Part shown: positions 53,292 through 62,520 of the stretch, one piece after another
Layout of the letters: each line of letters begins with the position of its first letter
How positions within the stretch are numbered: position 1 is the stretch's first letter
Origin: Lysinibacillus macroides
Lineage (GTDB): Bacteria; Bacillota; Bacilli; Bacillales_A; Planococcaceae
DNA: 64,000 nucleotides
NCBI RefSeq assembly: GCF_001281525.1
Contig: NZ_LGCI01000010.1
Coordinates: 46,051 to 110,050, forward strand
Direction: 5' to 3'
Notes under the pieces: model-generated
Told to the model about the DNA's origin: nothing
The model's input: only the letters and a program-made list of their open reading frames with translations
The model's database searches: none
Translations under genes and position numbers: made by a program

Positions 53292-53332
53292 AAAGCCCAA
53301 TTTCTCAGCATTAAAACTGAGAAATTAGACTT
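53292..53332 (-). terminator. Terminator of the VOC gene
   Basis: AATTTCTCAG (53299-53308) pairs with CTGAGAAATT (53317-53326); on the minus strand it is followed by GGGCTTTTTT. It lies about 70 bases after the original stop of the VOC gene. Confidence 0.75.
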
Positions 53333-53400
53333 TTGTCGTTGTCCACAATCACACTCTTTAACGGCAAAACATTTTTATCTTTGTACAAACTAAGGGGGAT

Positions 53401-53904
53401 TTATCCGTGAAGAGTAATATAATATCCATCAGGATCTTGGAGTGGTGGGCATGATAGCCTCCGTTTGGCAGAGCCAGTTCTATGAAGTTGGTTCCTTGGC
53501 GCAAGAATCATGCCCACAGAGGCTCCATGTCAAGCCACTTCAGAACAAAATCGCCCTTAAAGGATTTGTTCAAATTAGTGTTGACATTCCATAAACACCT
53601 TACCAAAGGGACTGTCTGCTAAACCCTTCACAATCTTCACTTTTTTGCTATACACTTCATCATATCGTTTTTCCACATCAAGAACGGAAAACCAAAGTGC
53701 GACTCCCCATCCAAGTTTGCCTGCTTTGTCCAAATCAACGAAAGGTTTTCTAATGGCAAAAGAAGCGCCCTTTTCATTTTTAAAGATATAGGCTTCTGGG
53801 TTTTCATTTTCAATTTCAAAACCAAAAGTATTCTGATAAAATTCACGTGATTTTTCAAGATCCCTTACCTGAATAGATAAAAAGTCGAGTTGCGGTGTAG
53901 CCAT
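53401..53904 (-). pseudogene. VOC/glyoxalase-family protein interrupted near its C-terminus
   Basis: The N-terminal part starts MATPQLDFLSIQVRDLEKSRE (53904) and reads in frame to GKVFM (53590), then ends after four unrelated residues. The missing C-terminus, QDPDGYYITLHG plus stop, is found on the same strand at 53438-53401, beyond about 148 inserted bases. The VOC metal-ligand glutamate lies in the lost part of the domain, so the protein is probably inactive. The WYL regulator at 54100 is upstream on the same strand. Confidence 0.85.
53442..53589. other. Insert of about 148 bp within the VOC gene, with internal inverted repeat
   Basis: The insert contains GTGGGCATGAT (53445-53455) and its complement ATCATGCCCAC (53507-53517), with further partly paired sequence (GGAGCC, AGCCTCC) near them. 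There is no coding frame and no recognised IS end. It may be a small non-autonomous element or a scar. Exact ends uncertain by a few bases. Confidence 0.6.
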
Positions 53905-54078
53905 GTACTTCATCTCCTTCAATATTTATTGTGTAATATATTAGCATTTTATCTTTTGAACGATTTTATTCTAAATAAACGATACAATTTCGTATCTTAT
54001 CATCTCTCCAACCGATGTAAGATATACTACTTCGCATTTCTCTCACTCCTTTATGCTTACTTACGCCGATTATAAAAT

Positions 54079-54110
54079 AACGCTACTGACAACGGTATGT
54101 CAGTAGCGTT
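54079..54110. terminator. Terminator overlapping the WYL regulator stop
   Basis: AACGCTACTGAC (54079-54090) pairs perfectly with GTCAGTAGCGTT (54099-54110); on both strands A/T-rich sequence follows. The stem includes the stop codon of the regulator gene. Confidence 0.8.
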
Positions 54111-55047
54111 TTAACATTTTTTTGGCTTCTTCACAAATCCGTTTTCGAAACGATTCAGGCTCCAATACTATCACATCTGCTCCCCAGCCAAGCACCCATT
54201 GCAACACTTCATCCAGTTGTCGAACGCGTATGAACACATCCAATCCATCTTGATGCTCTTCCATATCCTCTATGTAATAATAGTTAGATTCCTTCACCTT
54301 ATCTGCGATGTCAAGATTAAATCGGAGACGAACCAGTAAGTGCCGATCATCCGCAGGAGTATAATCTCTAAAGTTAAAGTGTGCTGGTATTTTAAATCGT
54401 TCTTCCAGATCGATAAGTTCCGTCATTCTGGATAATCGGAAATGACGAATGTCTCGGCGCAGTTCACAATGGGCCACGAGCATCCACGAGCCTTGAACGA
54501 GTACTAATCCATAGGGAGCAACGGTACGAACACTATGGCGATTCCCCTCGGAATTTGCATGTCCTTTTACATATTGAAAGCCAATCTTTCGCTTGTCTAA
54601 TATCGCCTGACGGATCTTTTCTAGATATTCCTTTTCTTTTGACGGCATGGCCTGTTTATCGGAATTGAGCAAGCGCATAGCGTTGCGTACACGAGATGTT
54701 TCATTGCGAACGTTTTCCGGTAGAATGATCTCGAGTTTGCCACGAGCGGCTTGCGCCTTGACGCGATAATCATCATCAAATCGTTGTTCAATAAAGTCTG
54801 TTCCAATCAGCAAGCTCACGGCTTCCGGTACCGTGAAACTGATCGGTGGCAGGAAATAGCCTTCCATCAGGGAATATCCTGTACCAGGTGCCCCTATGAC
54901 CGGCACGCCTGCTTCACTCAGCGCCTCTATGTCACGATAAATGGTCCGCACGCTAGTTTCAAATAGGGTTGACAAATCTTCAGCCCGTACAATTTTTTTA
55001 CGTTGCAGCTCTAGCACAATGGCAAATAAGCGATCTGTTTTGTTCAT
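54100..55047 (-). CDS. YafY-type transcriptional regulator (HTH_11 and WYL domains)
   Basis: The 315-residue protein has an N-terminal winged helix (LSTLFETSVRTIYRDIEALS, residues about 22-41) and a WYL domain with IGFQYVKG and APYGLVLVQGSWMLVAHC. WYL regulators bind nucleic-acid or nucleotide ligands. The broken VOC gene downstream is its likely target, a common pairing. Confidence 0.88.
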   Translation of the reverse strand: MNKTDRLFAIVLELQRKKIVRAEDLSTLFETSVRTIYRDIEALSEAGVPVIGAPGTGYSLMEGYFLPPISFTVPEAVSLLIGTDFIEQRFDDDYRVKAQAARGKLEIILPENVRNETSRVRNAMRLLNSDKQAMPSKEKEYLEKIRQAILDKRKIGFQYVKGHANSEGNRHSVRTVAPYGLVLVQGSWMLVAHCELRRDIRHFRLSRMTELIDLEERFKIPAHFNFRDYTPADDRHLLVRLRFNLDIADKVKESNYYYIEDMEEHQDGLDVFIRVRQLDEVLQWVLGWGADVIVLEPESFRKRICEEAKKMLKRY

Positions 55048-55080
55048 TGGTTACCCACCTTATTATTTATTGCAAAATAA

Positions 55081-55490
55081 TAGTACCATATCTTAATGGA
55101 GAAGATGATTTAGTAAATCTGGGGCTAGTATTTATCAGAAATCCCTCCCAAATAAGGGCAATATGATTCTGTTGCGTTATTCCATAAACTAGCCCGATTG
55201 CTAAACAAAAAATGTACATTATTGAAGCTTATTTTAAATCCACATGTTAATTTCTCTTTCATTTTACATTTAGATTACTTAATTATTTTCTACTACTTAT
55301 AGCGCAATTTAAAAATTGGAATAAATTATAAATAAATACAAAAAAACTTTTTAGAGGGTTGCCTCACTTTATGATCACCTCTAACTTTTTTGTAACCGGA
55401 CTTCTATATTCACCGTCTTCCACCCTCTCAAAAGTTCTAACTCTTATCTTCCGCTCATAAATTGAGTAACAATCAAAAGTCAGAAGGAGA
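55081..55490. other. Intergenic stretch without a recognised gene
   Basis: About 400 AT-rich bases. The only notable segment is 55351-55380 (AGAGGGTTGCCTCACTTTAT), which resembles 53185-53216 and the left end of the IS beginning near 63482. It may be a decayed IS terminus. Confidence 0.35.
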
Positions 55491-55496
55491 ATTGCA

Positions 55497-55712
55497 ATGT
55501 TTGTGACTCATTTTTATGAAAACAAGACGTCCATTTTAAGTCAATTGCTCGTCAAACTCCCTGCTGTGGAAGAGGATATTCGCATTAAAGGACGCAAGGC
55601 AAAGGTGTTGGAGGTACTTCAAGTTGATAACAACAATTTTCATGTGAAGGTAGTATTCGAAAAAATCCCTAAAAAACAGCCGCTTAAGGATTTAGGAAAG
55701 AAAAAGAGATAG
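55497..55712 (+). CDS. Small basic protein of unknown function
   Basis: A 71-residue protein starting MFVTHFYENKTSILSQLLVK, with a beta-rich centre and a Lys-rich tail (KKQPLKDLGKKKR). AAGGAGAA precedes ATG 55497. Looks like a conserved Bacillaceae small protein, but I cannot name the family. Confidence 0.6.
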   Translation: MFVTHFYENKTSILSQLLVKLPAVEEDIRIKGRKAKVLEVLQVDNNNFHVKVVFEKIPKKQPLKDLGKKKR

Positions 55713-55807
55713 CCTAGCAAAATGTAGTTTATTCCTTAAAAATTCGGGAATAATTATAATGATTATTGCGAATTGTTCTCATTATAAAATTTCTTTAAAC
55801 AAAATCG

Positions 55808-55841
55808 TTGACTTTTTAATTGATAACAATTATCATTATCA
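55808..55841 (+). promoter_or_regulatory. Sigma-A promoter overlapped by a Fur box
   Basis: TTGACT (55808-55813) and TATCAT (55831-55836) are separated by 17 bases. TGATAACAATTATCA (55821-55835) differs by one base from the 7-1-7 Fur box and covers the spacer and the -10 region, so Fur with iron should repress it. A weaker similar site, AATGATTATTGCG...TCTCATT, lies at about 55757-55786. Confidence 0.82.
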
Positions 55842-55842
55842 G

Positions 55843-55948
55843 TAGATTATTTCTTTTCTCCAAATTGCTTTATTCAGAATCCCCCTCTTTTTTGAATAAG
55901 CATGTATCAAACGGATATTCTTACATCAGACTAAGAGTATCCGTTTTT
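55843..55948 (+). ncRNA. fsrA: Fur-regulated small RNA, FsrA-like
   Basis: The transcript predicted from the Fur promoter starts near 55843 and ends at a strong intrinsic terminator: AAACGGATATTCTTA (55909-55923) pairs with TAAGAGTATCCGTTT (55932-55946), then T5. Upstream, GCTTTATTCA (55867-55876) and TGAATAAGC (55893-55901) form a stem whose loop exposes CCCCCTCTTTTTT, complementary to AG-rich ribosome binding sites. A length of about 105 bases, control by Fur and a C-rich loop are the features of FsrA, which blocks translation of iron-rich enzymes under iron starvation. No coding frame is present. Homology by sequence is not proven; the identification is architectural. Confidence 0.72.
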
Positions 55949-55994
55949 ATCTGTACATGGGGAGAACTTTACATACTAAAGGAGCTGTTTTGAC

Positions 55995-57386
55995 ATGGAT
56001 TATCGTATTGAAAAAGACACGATGGGTGAAATTAAAGTACCTGCTAATAAAATTTGGGGCGCGCAAACACAGCGCAGTAAAGAAAATTTCCAAATTGGTA
56101 CAGAGCAAATGCCAATCGAACTTGTACAAGCAATGACTATTTTAAAGAAAAGTGCTGCGATTGCGAATAATAAATTAGGCAAGCTTTCCGATATTAAAGC
56201 AAATGCCATCGTGCAGGCTGCAGATGAAATTTTAAATGGTCAATGGGACGATCAATTCCCTCTTGTGGTTTGGCAAACTGGTAGTGGTACACAATCCAAT
56301 ATGAATGTGAATGAAGTCATTGCTCACCGTGCGAATCAACTATTAAAGGATGCTGGTGAAGCGGACCGTATTCACCCAAATGATGATGTCAATAAATCAC
56401 AAAGTTCAAATGATACATTCCCAACAGCCTTGCATATTGCGGCTGTTTTAAAAGTGGAAGATTATTTATTACCAAGACTACGTTTACTAAAAGCAACTTT
56501 GGAAGATAAAGCAGCTCAATTTAAGGACATTATTAAAATTGGTCGTACGCATTTACAGGACGCGACACCTCTTACATTAGGTCAAGAAATTAGTGGCTGG
56601 GCAGCCATGCTGGCAAAATCAGAGCATATGATTATTCAAAATATTGACTATATGAAGGAGCTTGCCATCGGTGGAACAGCGGTCGGTACAGGAATCAATG
56701 CTCACCCTGAATTTGGTGATCGTGTTGCTGAGGAAATTAGTGTGCTAACAGGTAAACAATTTACATCGGCTGCAAATAAATTCCATGCATTAACAAGTCA
56801 TGATGAAGCTGTTGTGGCACATGGTGCATTAAAGGCTTTAGCAGCGGATTTAATGAAAATTGCCAATGACGTTCGCTGGCTAGCAAGTGGCCCTCGCTCA
56901 GGTATTGGTGAAATTACGATCCCAGAAAACGAGCCAGGCTCATCTATTATGCCAGGTAAAGTAAACCCTACCCAAAGTGAAGCAATGACAATGGTTGTCA
57001 CGCAAGTAGTTGGAAATGACGCAACGATTGCCTTCGCCGCTTCTCAAGGTAACTTTGAATTAAACGTCTTTAAACCAGTTATCATTTACAACTTCTTGCA
57101 ATCAACTCGCCTATTAGCAGATACAATAAAATCATTTAACGACCATTGTGCAGTAGGCATTGAGCCAAACAAAGAAGTACTCGATCATAATTTACAAAAT
57201 TCATTAATGCTTGTCACAGCATTAAACCCATATATTGGCTATGAAAACGCAGCAAAAATCGCAAAACAGGCCCACAAAGAAGGCACGACCTTAAAGGCAG
57301 CAGCCATCGCAAGTGGCTTACTTACAGAAGAACAGTTCGATGAATATGTAGACCCAGCTACAATGATTTATCCAAATGTCAAGTGA
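55995..57386 (+). CDS. fumC: Class II fumarate hydratase
   Basis: The 463-residue enzyme converts fumarate and L-malate in the citric acid cycle. The signature [15 protein letters not shown] and [13 protein letters not shown] are clear. Class II fumarases contain no iron-sulfur cluster. AAAGGAGCTG precedes ATG 55995. It lies directly after the small RNA terminator; read-through from the Fur-controlled promoter would raise fumC expression under iron starvation (inference). No separate promoter is obvious in the 45 bases between. Confidence 0.97.
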   Translation: MDYRIEKDTMGEIKVPANKIWGAQTQRSKENFQIGTEQMPIELVQAMTILKKSAAIANNKLGKLSDIKANAIVQAADEILNGQWDDQFPLVVWQTGSGTQSNMNVNEVIAHRANQLLKDAGEADRIHPNDDVNKSQSSNDTFPTALHIAAVLKVEDYLLPRLRLLKATLEDKAAQFKDIIKIGRTHLQDATPLTLGQEISGWAAMLAKSEHMIIQNIDYMKELAIGGTAVGTGINAHPEFGDRVAEEISVLTGKQFTSAANKFHALTSHDEAVVAHGALKALAADLMKIANDVRWLASGPRSGIGEITIPENEPGSSIMPGKVNPTQSEAMTMVVTQVVGNDATIAFAASQGNFELNVFKPVIIYNFLQSTRLLADTIKSFNDHCAVGIEPNKEVLDHNLQNSLMLVTALNPYIGYENAAKIAKQAHKEGTTLKAAAIASGLLTEEQFDEYVDPATMIYPNVK

Positions 57387-57410
57387 GTATATGAAGTTCT
57401 CACTTGACAT
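57376..57410 (+). terminator. Hairpin overlapping the fumC stop
   Basis: ATGTCAAGTGAG (57376-57387) pairs perfectly with CTCACTTGACAT (57399-57410). No T run follows, so it may protect the 3' end instead of terminating. Confidence 0.5.
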
Positions 57411-57550
57411 GTCAATAATGCTTTGAAACAGCTCGCTCCACTGTGTAACAGCCTTATTTTAGGGCTGGTCACTATATGTGGTGTGTATAGAAATATATGA
57501 TTGCCATTATAAAAAGTACAACTTTCATTTCACAACCACAATGCTTTGAA

Positions 57551-57600
57551 GCCACTTAGCCTACTCTATTTTATTGGGACTAAGTGGCTTATTTGTTTTT
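57551..57600 (+). terminator. Intrinsic terminator downstream of fumC
   Basis: GCCACTTAG (57551-57559) pairs with CTAAGTGGC (57580-57588), followed by TTATTTGTTTTTTG. Nothing coding was seen between fumC and this site. Confidence 0.75.
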
Positions 57601-57706
57601 TGGGATGGTGTACAAAAACATTTTATAAACAGCCTATCATTCTTGCTCACAATATCCTTAGCATAAAAAAACAATACATCCTAACATAAAGTATACCGCC
57701 TTTCAT

Positions 57707-58723
57707 TTAACCAGTAACAACAGCAAATTTATCTGCATTGTGTGTATAAGTTGACGGAAGTTTAAAATACTTTTCCAATTTTGCTTTACTGCTGGATTGA
57801 TTATAAAAAATTTTTCGGCTGGAGAATCTCAATTGGTAATCATTGTAAATACGCACATCATTAGGTATTGCCTCAAAAACACTATTTGTTGGCATCCCAA
57901 ATGGGAAATTAGGTTCTCGCAGTAGCAATAAATATCGACTATTCAATGGTAGAGCAAATTCTAAAGATAACCTATGAATATCATTATTTGGAATGTTTTT
58001 AATGTTTACAACAGGGTTATCTGATAATAAAAATTCTGCAGTAACATGTGATTTTGCCACATGTGGAATTGGAGATTCTTGTGGTGTTTCGATGACGGCT
58101 ATTTGCCAATGGAAATTTTCAATAAAGTGTAAGGATAGACGTGTTAAAATTCCGCTAGCAAGATGATAGAATAGACGCTGGTTATCATCTAAGAAATCAG
58201 TAGCTTCTATATACGATGCTAGAAAAGGTGGTAACGATTTCTTAAGTAGCGGTCGTACCTTTTCACCTAATTGACGAAATGAAGGAACTCGAATTGCCTG
58301 TAAAGCAAAAAAGTCAGCAATTTTTTCCTTTTCATCGTCAGAAATAATAGTATCAAAAGATGTTTGTAATAAATGAGGCTGTGCATCAAGTTTCTTAATT
58401 AAACTAGAAAATCTAGGAGCGATTGTTGACTCAAGTTCACTAAAATAGTTTTCCAAAAATTGCTTATCAAAGTTGTTTGGCTCAAAGGTGGGGTAAATAT
58501 GTTTCTTAACTAATTCATCTAAGTTACTTGTTCCATTTTGAACGCTTTGAACAAACTCGTCAGGCAAATCATAATAATAATTCTCATGTCCAAGGTTTTT
58601 TACTGCTGTATTCGGTTGGTTGATTTTTAAAATTTTATCAAAACCGTTAATTCTATCTTTGCCACTATACTGTGTTAAATAAAACTGCGGAACGTAATGT
58701 TGTTTCTTTTTTATCTCTGGCAT
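57707..58723 (-). CDS. DUF4238 family protein
   Basis: The 338-residue protein starts MPEIKKKQHYVPQFYLTQYS; the KxxHYVPQFYL motif is the hallmark of DUF4238. The rest is helical with conserved ESxIAPRFSSL and LLSDNPV segments. Function unknown; such genes are often found in accessory regions. A long non-coding stretch precedes it. Confidence 0.82.
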   Translation of the reverse strand: MPEIKKKQHYVPQFYLTQYSGKDRINGFDKILKINQPNTAVKNLGHENYYYDLPDEFVQSVQNGTSNLDELVKKHIYPTFEPNNFDKQFLENYFSELESTIAPRFSSLIKKLDAQPHLLQTSFDTIISDDEKEKIADFFALQAIRVPSFRQLGEKVRPLLKKSLPPFLASYIEATDFLDDNQRLFYHLASGILTRLSLHFIENFHWQIAVIETPQESPIPHVAKSHVTAEFLLSDNPVVNIKNIPNNDIHRLSLEFALPLNSRYLLLLREPNFPFGMPTNSVFEAIPNDVRIYNDYQLRFSSRKIFYNQSSSKAKLEKYFKLPSTYTHNADKFAVVTG

Positions 58724-58732
58724 CTTCACCAA

Positions 58733-59248
58733 GTCCCCTTGTATCTTAAGTTATCGTACCTAATATATTCATTTCACTAAAGTCCTTTTGAAAGAATACA
58801 TTTCAAGCACCTTTACATCAAGTTTTCATTATATACTTTTTTCACTATCACTTACAATTTCATCTCCCTAAAAATAGCTATATACCATAGAATAGGTACT
58901 ATTTTAAGATTACATTTATAGCGCTCAGCTTATTATTCTTGTTCCACAATAAATATAATAAACGTAGCCACGCTCTTTTTATGATGCCTTCCTGATCTAA
59001 TTGACAAGGAAGTAAATCAAAAAAGATGCACTACTTTCTCCCCGCAATAATGGATAAAATTCCTAAAAGCGAAAACATGTCTATGGTTATATGGCGAGTC
59101 TCTAAATTGTGTGAGTGAGGATGTTATTTCATATGTAAAAGAAACCACAAAAAAGCACCTACTTTCCGTGAGAGCGGGTGATTGAATTATCTTGTTTGCC
59201 TATCAGTAGAATAAATATCTTATATATGCGATGATACGAATAAAATAA
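58733..59248. other. Intergenic stretch without a recognised gene
   Basis: About 515 AT-rich bases. I see no coding frame, no strong hairpin and no clear promoter except near the right end. It probably contains the promoters of the divergent DUF4238 and Uma2 genes. Confidence 0.4.
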
Positions 59249-59272
59249 ATGGACGTTAAAGGAGATGAGGAA

Positions 59273-59848
59273 ATGAAGGCGAACGAACAATTTATAGAAC
59301 CTCGTTATGAAATAGTCAGCGGCCAAACGATTATGATGTCACCACGCCCGACACTTAACCACAACATAGTGATTACCAATTTAGCTGTAGTGTTTGATAA
59401 GTATTTAGACGGTAAAAAGTGCCGCTACTTTACGGACGGTGTGGACGTTCACCTTGATGAAAAAAATAGGGTGATCCCTGATAGCATGATTGTATGTAAC
59501 CCCGATATTATGAAACCAAACGGCATATATGGTACACCCGATTTAATGGTCGAAGTACTTTCTCCCTCGACTGCACGCCATGACAAAATACGAAAAAAAG
59601 CGCTCTATGAAAAACATGGGGTGAAAGAATATTGGATTATTGACCCTGTCGCTAAATCTATTGAGGTCTATTTATTAAAAGACAGCAAATACGACCTAGA
59701 TAATGTTTATACCGTTATTCCTGATTGGGATTGGTCGGAAATGACAGAGGAAGAAAAAGCAGAAGTTGTACTCACGTTTAAAGTATCGCTTTATGATGAC
59801 TTCATTATCGACATCAAAGATATATTTAAAAATGTAATGACCTATTAG
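59273..59848 (+). CDS. Uma2-family (DUF820) endonuclease-like protein
   Basis: The 191-residue protein has a PD-(D/E)XK-type core: VIPDSMIVCNPDIMK, TPDLMVEVLSPSTA, YEKHGVKEYWIIDP. These motifs define Uma2. The putative catalytic D, E and K are present. GGAGATGAGG precedes ATG 59273, favoured over ATG 59249. Biological role of the family is unclear; many are domesticated or mobile. Confidence 0.85.
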   Translation: MKANEQFIEPRYEIVSGQTIMMSPRPTLNHNIVITNLAVVFDKYLDGKKCRYFTDGVDVHLDEKNRVIPDSMIVCNPDIMKPNGIYGTPDLMVEVLSPSTARHDKIRKKALYEKHGVKEYWIIDPVAKSIEVYLLKDSKYDLDNVYTVIPDWDWSEMTEEEKAEVVLTFKVSLYDDFIIDIKDIFKNVMTY

Positions 59849-59929
59849 TATTTCTTTCGCATTTATGGTACTAAAATATGCTTTAAGAATATCAGCGTAC
59901 ATTTAAACTTAGCTGTTCTAAATTAAAAC

Positions 59930-59960
59930 AAAGCATCCATTCACTCGAATAGATGCTTTT
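59930..59960. terminator. Terminator
   Basis: AAAGCATC (59930-59937) pairs with GATGCTTT (59952-59959), with inner ATTC/GAAT pairing. It ends the Uma2 gene. Confidence 0.7.
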
Positions 59961-60214
59961 ATTATTTCATACGTAAAAAGCCCATTTGCTTGCGGAAAGT
60001 CCAGTCTCTCATTTAGAGCTATAGCATTTATTGAACTAGCTGCTAAATCGTAAGGCAAATGGAATATCACTTTCTAATTTTCTTTATAATGCTCATTTTG
60101 TAAGCATCCAATCGAGGACATTCACATGATTGAAAGCTGATTTATTTATCTTTCATCCCCATCTCCCTTCAATGTTTAGTAATAATCGATTATTTTACCA
60201 AATGTCAAATAAAT

Positions 60215-60250
60215 AGGATTGGGGCAATAGTGATCCCCAACCCTATTTTT
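60215..60250. terminator. Terminator-like hairpin
   Basis: AGGATTGGGG (60215-60224) pairs with CCCCAACCCT (60235-60244) with one wobble, followed by ATTTTTA. On the other strand it would end whatever was read at 60256-60504. Confidence 0.65.
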
Positions 60251-60255
60251 ATAGC

Positions 60256-60504
60256 TTAGCAACGTAAAATTTCGTAGCGTAAAGCTAATTTTTGCAAGAC
60301 TGGATGTACAGTCAAATGCTTTTGAAAGAATCGTTTCTTAAGAAATTGCAAGAAGCTCGATTGTGGATTGATGATCGGTTTCCTTTGGTAAGGTTTGCTA
60401 CCGTACTTCAATCCATGTAATGACAGACGCTTTAATGGTCTGGTGCTGCGGCGGCGTTTTTGGCTCCATATACAAGGTTGTGTAATACGCATCTGCAATG
60501 ACAA
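60256..60504 (-). other. Doubtful 82-residue frame, possibly a gene fragment
   Basis: A basic, Arg/Lys/Gln-rich frame (QKRRRSTRPLKRLSLHG) with no good ribosome binding site. Another frame of the same stretch also looks protein-like (ADAYYTTLYMEPKTPPQH). The double coding appearance and the following terminator suggest a decayed gene. I cannot identify it. Confidence 0.25.
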
Positions 60505-60947
60505 TCAAGTAAATCACAAACAATAACTGCTTTGTTCAATAGTTCAAAATATAGTGCTCCTTTTTCAATAAACTTATCTATTTATACGGACAACCTAAAA
60601 ATTAGTTTCATTATTTTTAGAAAGGTACATAAAAATTTCTCCCACCATCATTTTCCCAACGGTCAATGTCCCAGCGATGATCTTCATTTTCTGTACTCTT
60701 TACTAACATAGCCCCTCACCCTTTTCAGTCATTCTTCTCTATTTTATGAGGAATAGGCTAATTTCGTTCATGATAACGTGAAACTTCCATTTAAAATCAT
60801 TAGAAAAACAGTTCGATGATTGATCTGAATGTAAAGGCATATACCAATAAGAGAGCTGCTAGTACGCCTGTATACATAGGGGATTCACACCATTTCCAAC
60901 AACTAGTTAATAGACTTTTACAACTAAATTTCCCCTTATTTACGATT

Positions 60948-61395
60948 CTATTTTCCAGAAATAGCTGATAGCATTAGCCATGGCTTAATTATTCTATTAA
61001 ACAAAATATGAGCTACAATTGGAGCAAGAGTGTTTCTTCCAGCCATTATGTAAAAAGTTGCGAGAAGGCTTCCTGAGATTGCCGTACAAATAAGAACAGG
61101 GAACGCAATTTTCCACTCCCCTCTTAAAAGTACTATGAGCAATTCCAAAGAGTAACCCAAAAATTAGGATTTGCAAGATAGGTGAAAAAACAATTGTAAA
61201 TAAGCAGTCCACAAGTACATATCTAGCAATTACTTCTTCTACTATCCCTGTCACAATAGCAGCCCATATTCCAATTATTTTTAGCCAAAAATGCGCTTTT
61301 CCAAAAGGGAATAGGATGGTTGTATACATCCAATAAAAAGCGTAAAAATCCATACATAAAAAATACATCGGACTTATAACCGATTCCATTTTCAA
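60948..61395 (-). pseudogene. Frameshifted CPBP-family intramembrane protease
   Basis: The frame starting at 61395 contains VTGIVEEVIARYVL (EExxxR) and FGLLFGIAHS, CPBP motifs one and two. After about 61130 the continuation (LLRGEWKIAFPVL, then GRNTLAPIVAHILFN with the third motif's histidine) lies in another frame ending at 60948. One indel near 61125-61135 explains this. The first frame runs on into a nonsense tail rich in Cys. Confidence 0.75.
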
Positions 61396-61451
61396 TAAAC
61401 CTTTTTTATTTAGTAATCCTCCTGAAGCATTAAACTATTTTTATTAAAAAT

Positions 61452-62330
61452 TCACATTAATTGTTTTGAAAAGTTGAGCGATCTAATTTCGCTCACAAAT
61501 GTGGAGCCTAATAACAGTAAACCTCCAAATATTTGAACGAGGGTCATTGGTTCTTGTAATATCATTGCAGAAATCAATATGGCTACAAATGGATCTACAT
61601 AACTGAGCATCGCAATACTCTGCCCTTTCAATTTCTCCATTCCCGAGAAAAATAACCAAAATCCAATCCCTGTATTAACGATACCTAAAATTAAAATAAA
61701 AGGAATAGATGCCCTTGATAATTCAAGGATGCCAAAACCTTCTGTTAAAAACACATAGGGCAGCAGTAATAATGCAGTCGTTCCAAGTTGAATAATGGTC
61801 AATTCCAGCTTGTCCATCTCTTTAATAAATTTATTTAAAAGTAACAACGCAGCATAAAAAGCTGCTGCAATTAATCCAAAGATAAGTCCAAGAAAATCAT
61901 CTGATTCCGTGGCACTCACCCCTTCTCCTACAATCATTACCATACCAATAATTGCTACGACAATGCATTTTATTTTTTTGATGGATAATTGTTCCCGTAG
62001 TACAACAGGTGAAAGAATCATTACAAACACTGGCGCAAAGTAATATCCTAGTGTAGCATTGGCAAGTGATGTGTGGTCGTAGGATTGATAGAGAAAAATC
62101 CAATTCCCTCCCAATGCAACTCCTGAGAGAATCAAAAATAAAGCATTCGATTCCACTAAATTCCATGATATTTTTTTCTTCATTATGAAGAAGATTAGGA
62201 GTAAAAATAAGCATCCTAGGAAACTACTTAGTAAAGCTCTTTCACTCGCCGCTAAATCAATGTATCGCACAACTAAGCCAATTGTGCCGAAAATAATCAT
62301 TGATACAATAAATTGAAATTTAGATTTCAT
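61452..62330 (-). CDS. EamA/DMT-family transporter
   Basis: The 292-residue protein has ten hydrophobic segments in two EamA repeats, as usual for drug/metabolite transporters. The first repeat has GGNWIFLYQSYDHTSLANA, the second MLSYVDPFVAILISAMIL. Substrate unknown. Divergent from the LysR-family regulator at 62521, which probably controls it. Confidence 0.9.
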   Translation of the reverse strand: MKSKFQFIVSMIIFGTIGLVVRYIDLAASERALLSSFLGCLFLLLIFFIMKKKISWNLVESNALFLILSGVALGGNWIFLYQSYDHTSLANATLGYYFAPVFVMILSPVVLREQLSIKKIKCIVVAIIGMVMIVGEGVSATESDDFLGLIFGLIAAAFYAALLLLNKFIKEMDKLELTIIQLGTTALLLLPYVFLTEGFGILELSRASIPFILILGIVNTGIGFWLFFSGMEKLKGQSIAMLSYVDPFVAILISAMILQEPMTLVQIFGGLLLLGSTFVSEIRSLNFSKQLM

Positions 62331-62452
62331 GATCTACTCCCCCTAACCTATCGCAATTTAAGAGGTGTCTTTTAGCTATTAGGTGCTAAAACATCCTTTT
62401 CTAACACGCCCTTTCAACTTGCTTTTGTAATGGGAATAGCATAGCATACTCA

Positions 62453-62498
62453 TATGTATTACAAAATTGAATGTTTGTCATGTTATGTATTACAAAAT
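62453..62498. promoter_or_regulatory. 15-bp direct repeat in the EamA-LysR intergenic region
   Basis: TATGTATTACAAAAT occurs at 62453-62467 and again at 62484-62498, 31 bp apart, about three helical turns. The second copy ends 22 bases before the lysR ATG. It could bind the LysR-type regulator, or be a promoter duplication. Confidence 0.5.
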
Positions 62499-62520
62499 GG
62501 CATGTAAGGGAGATAGGATT

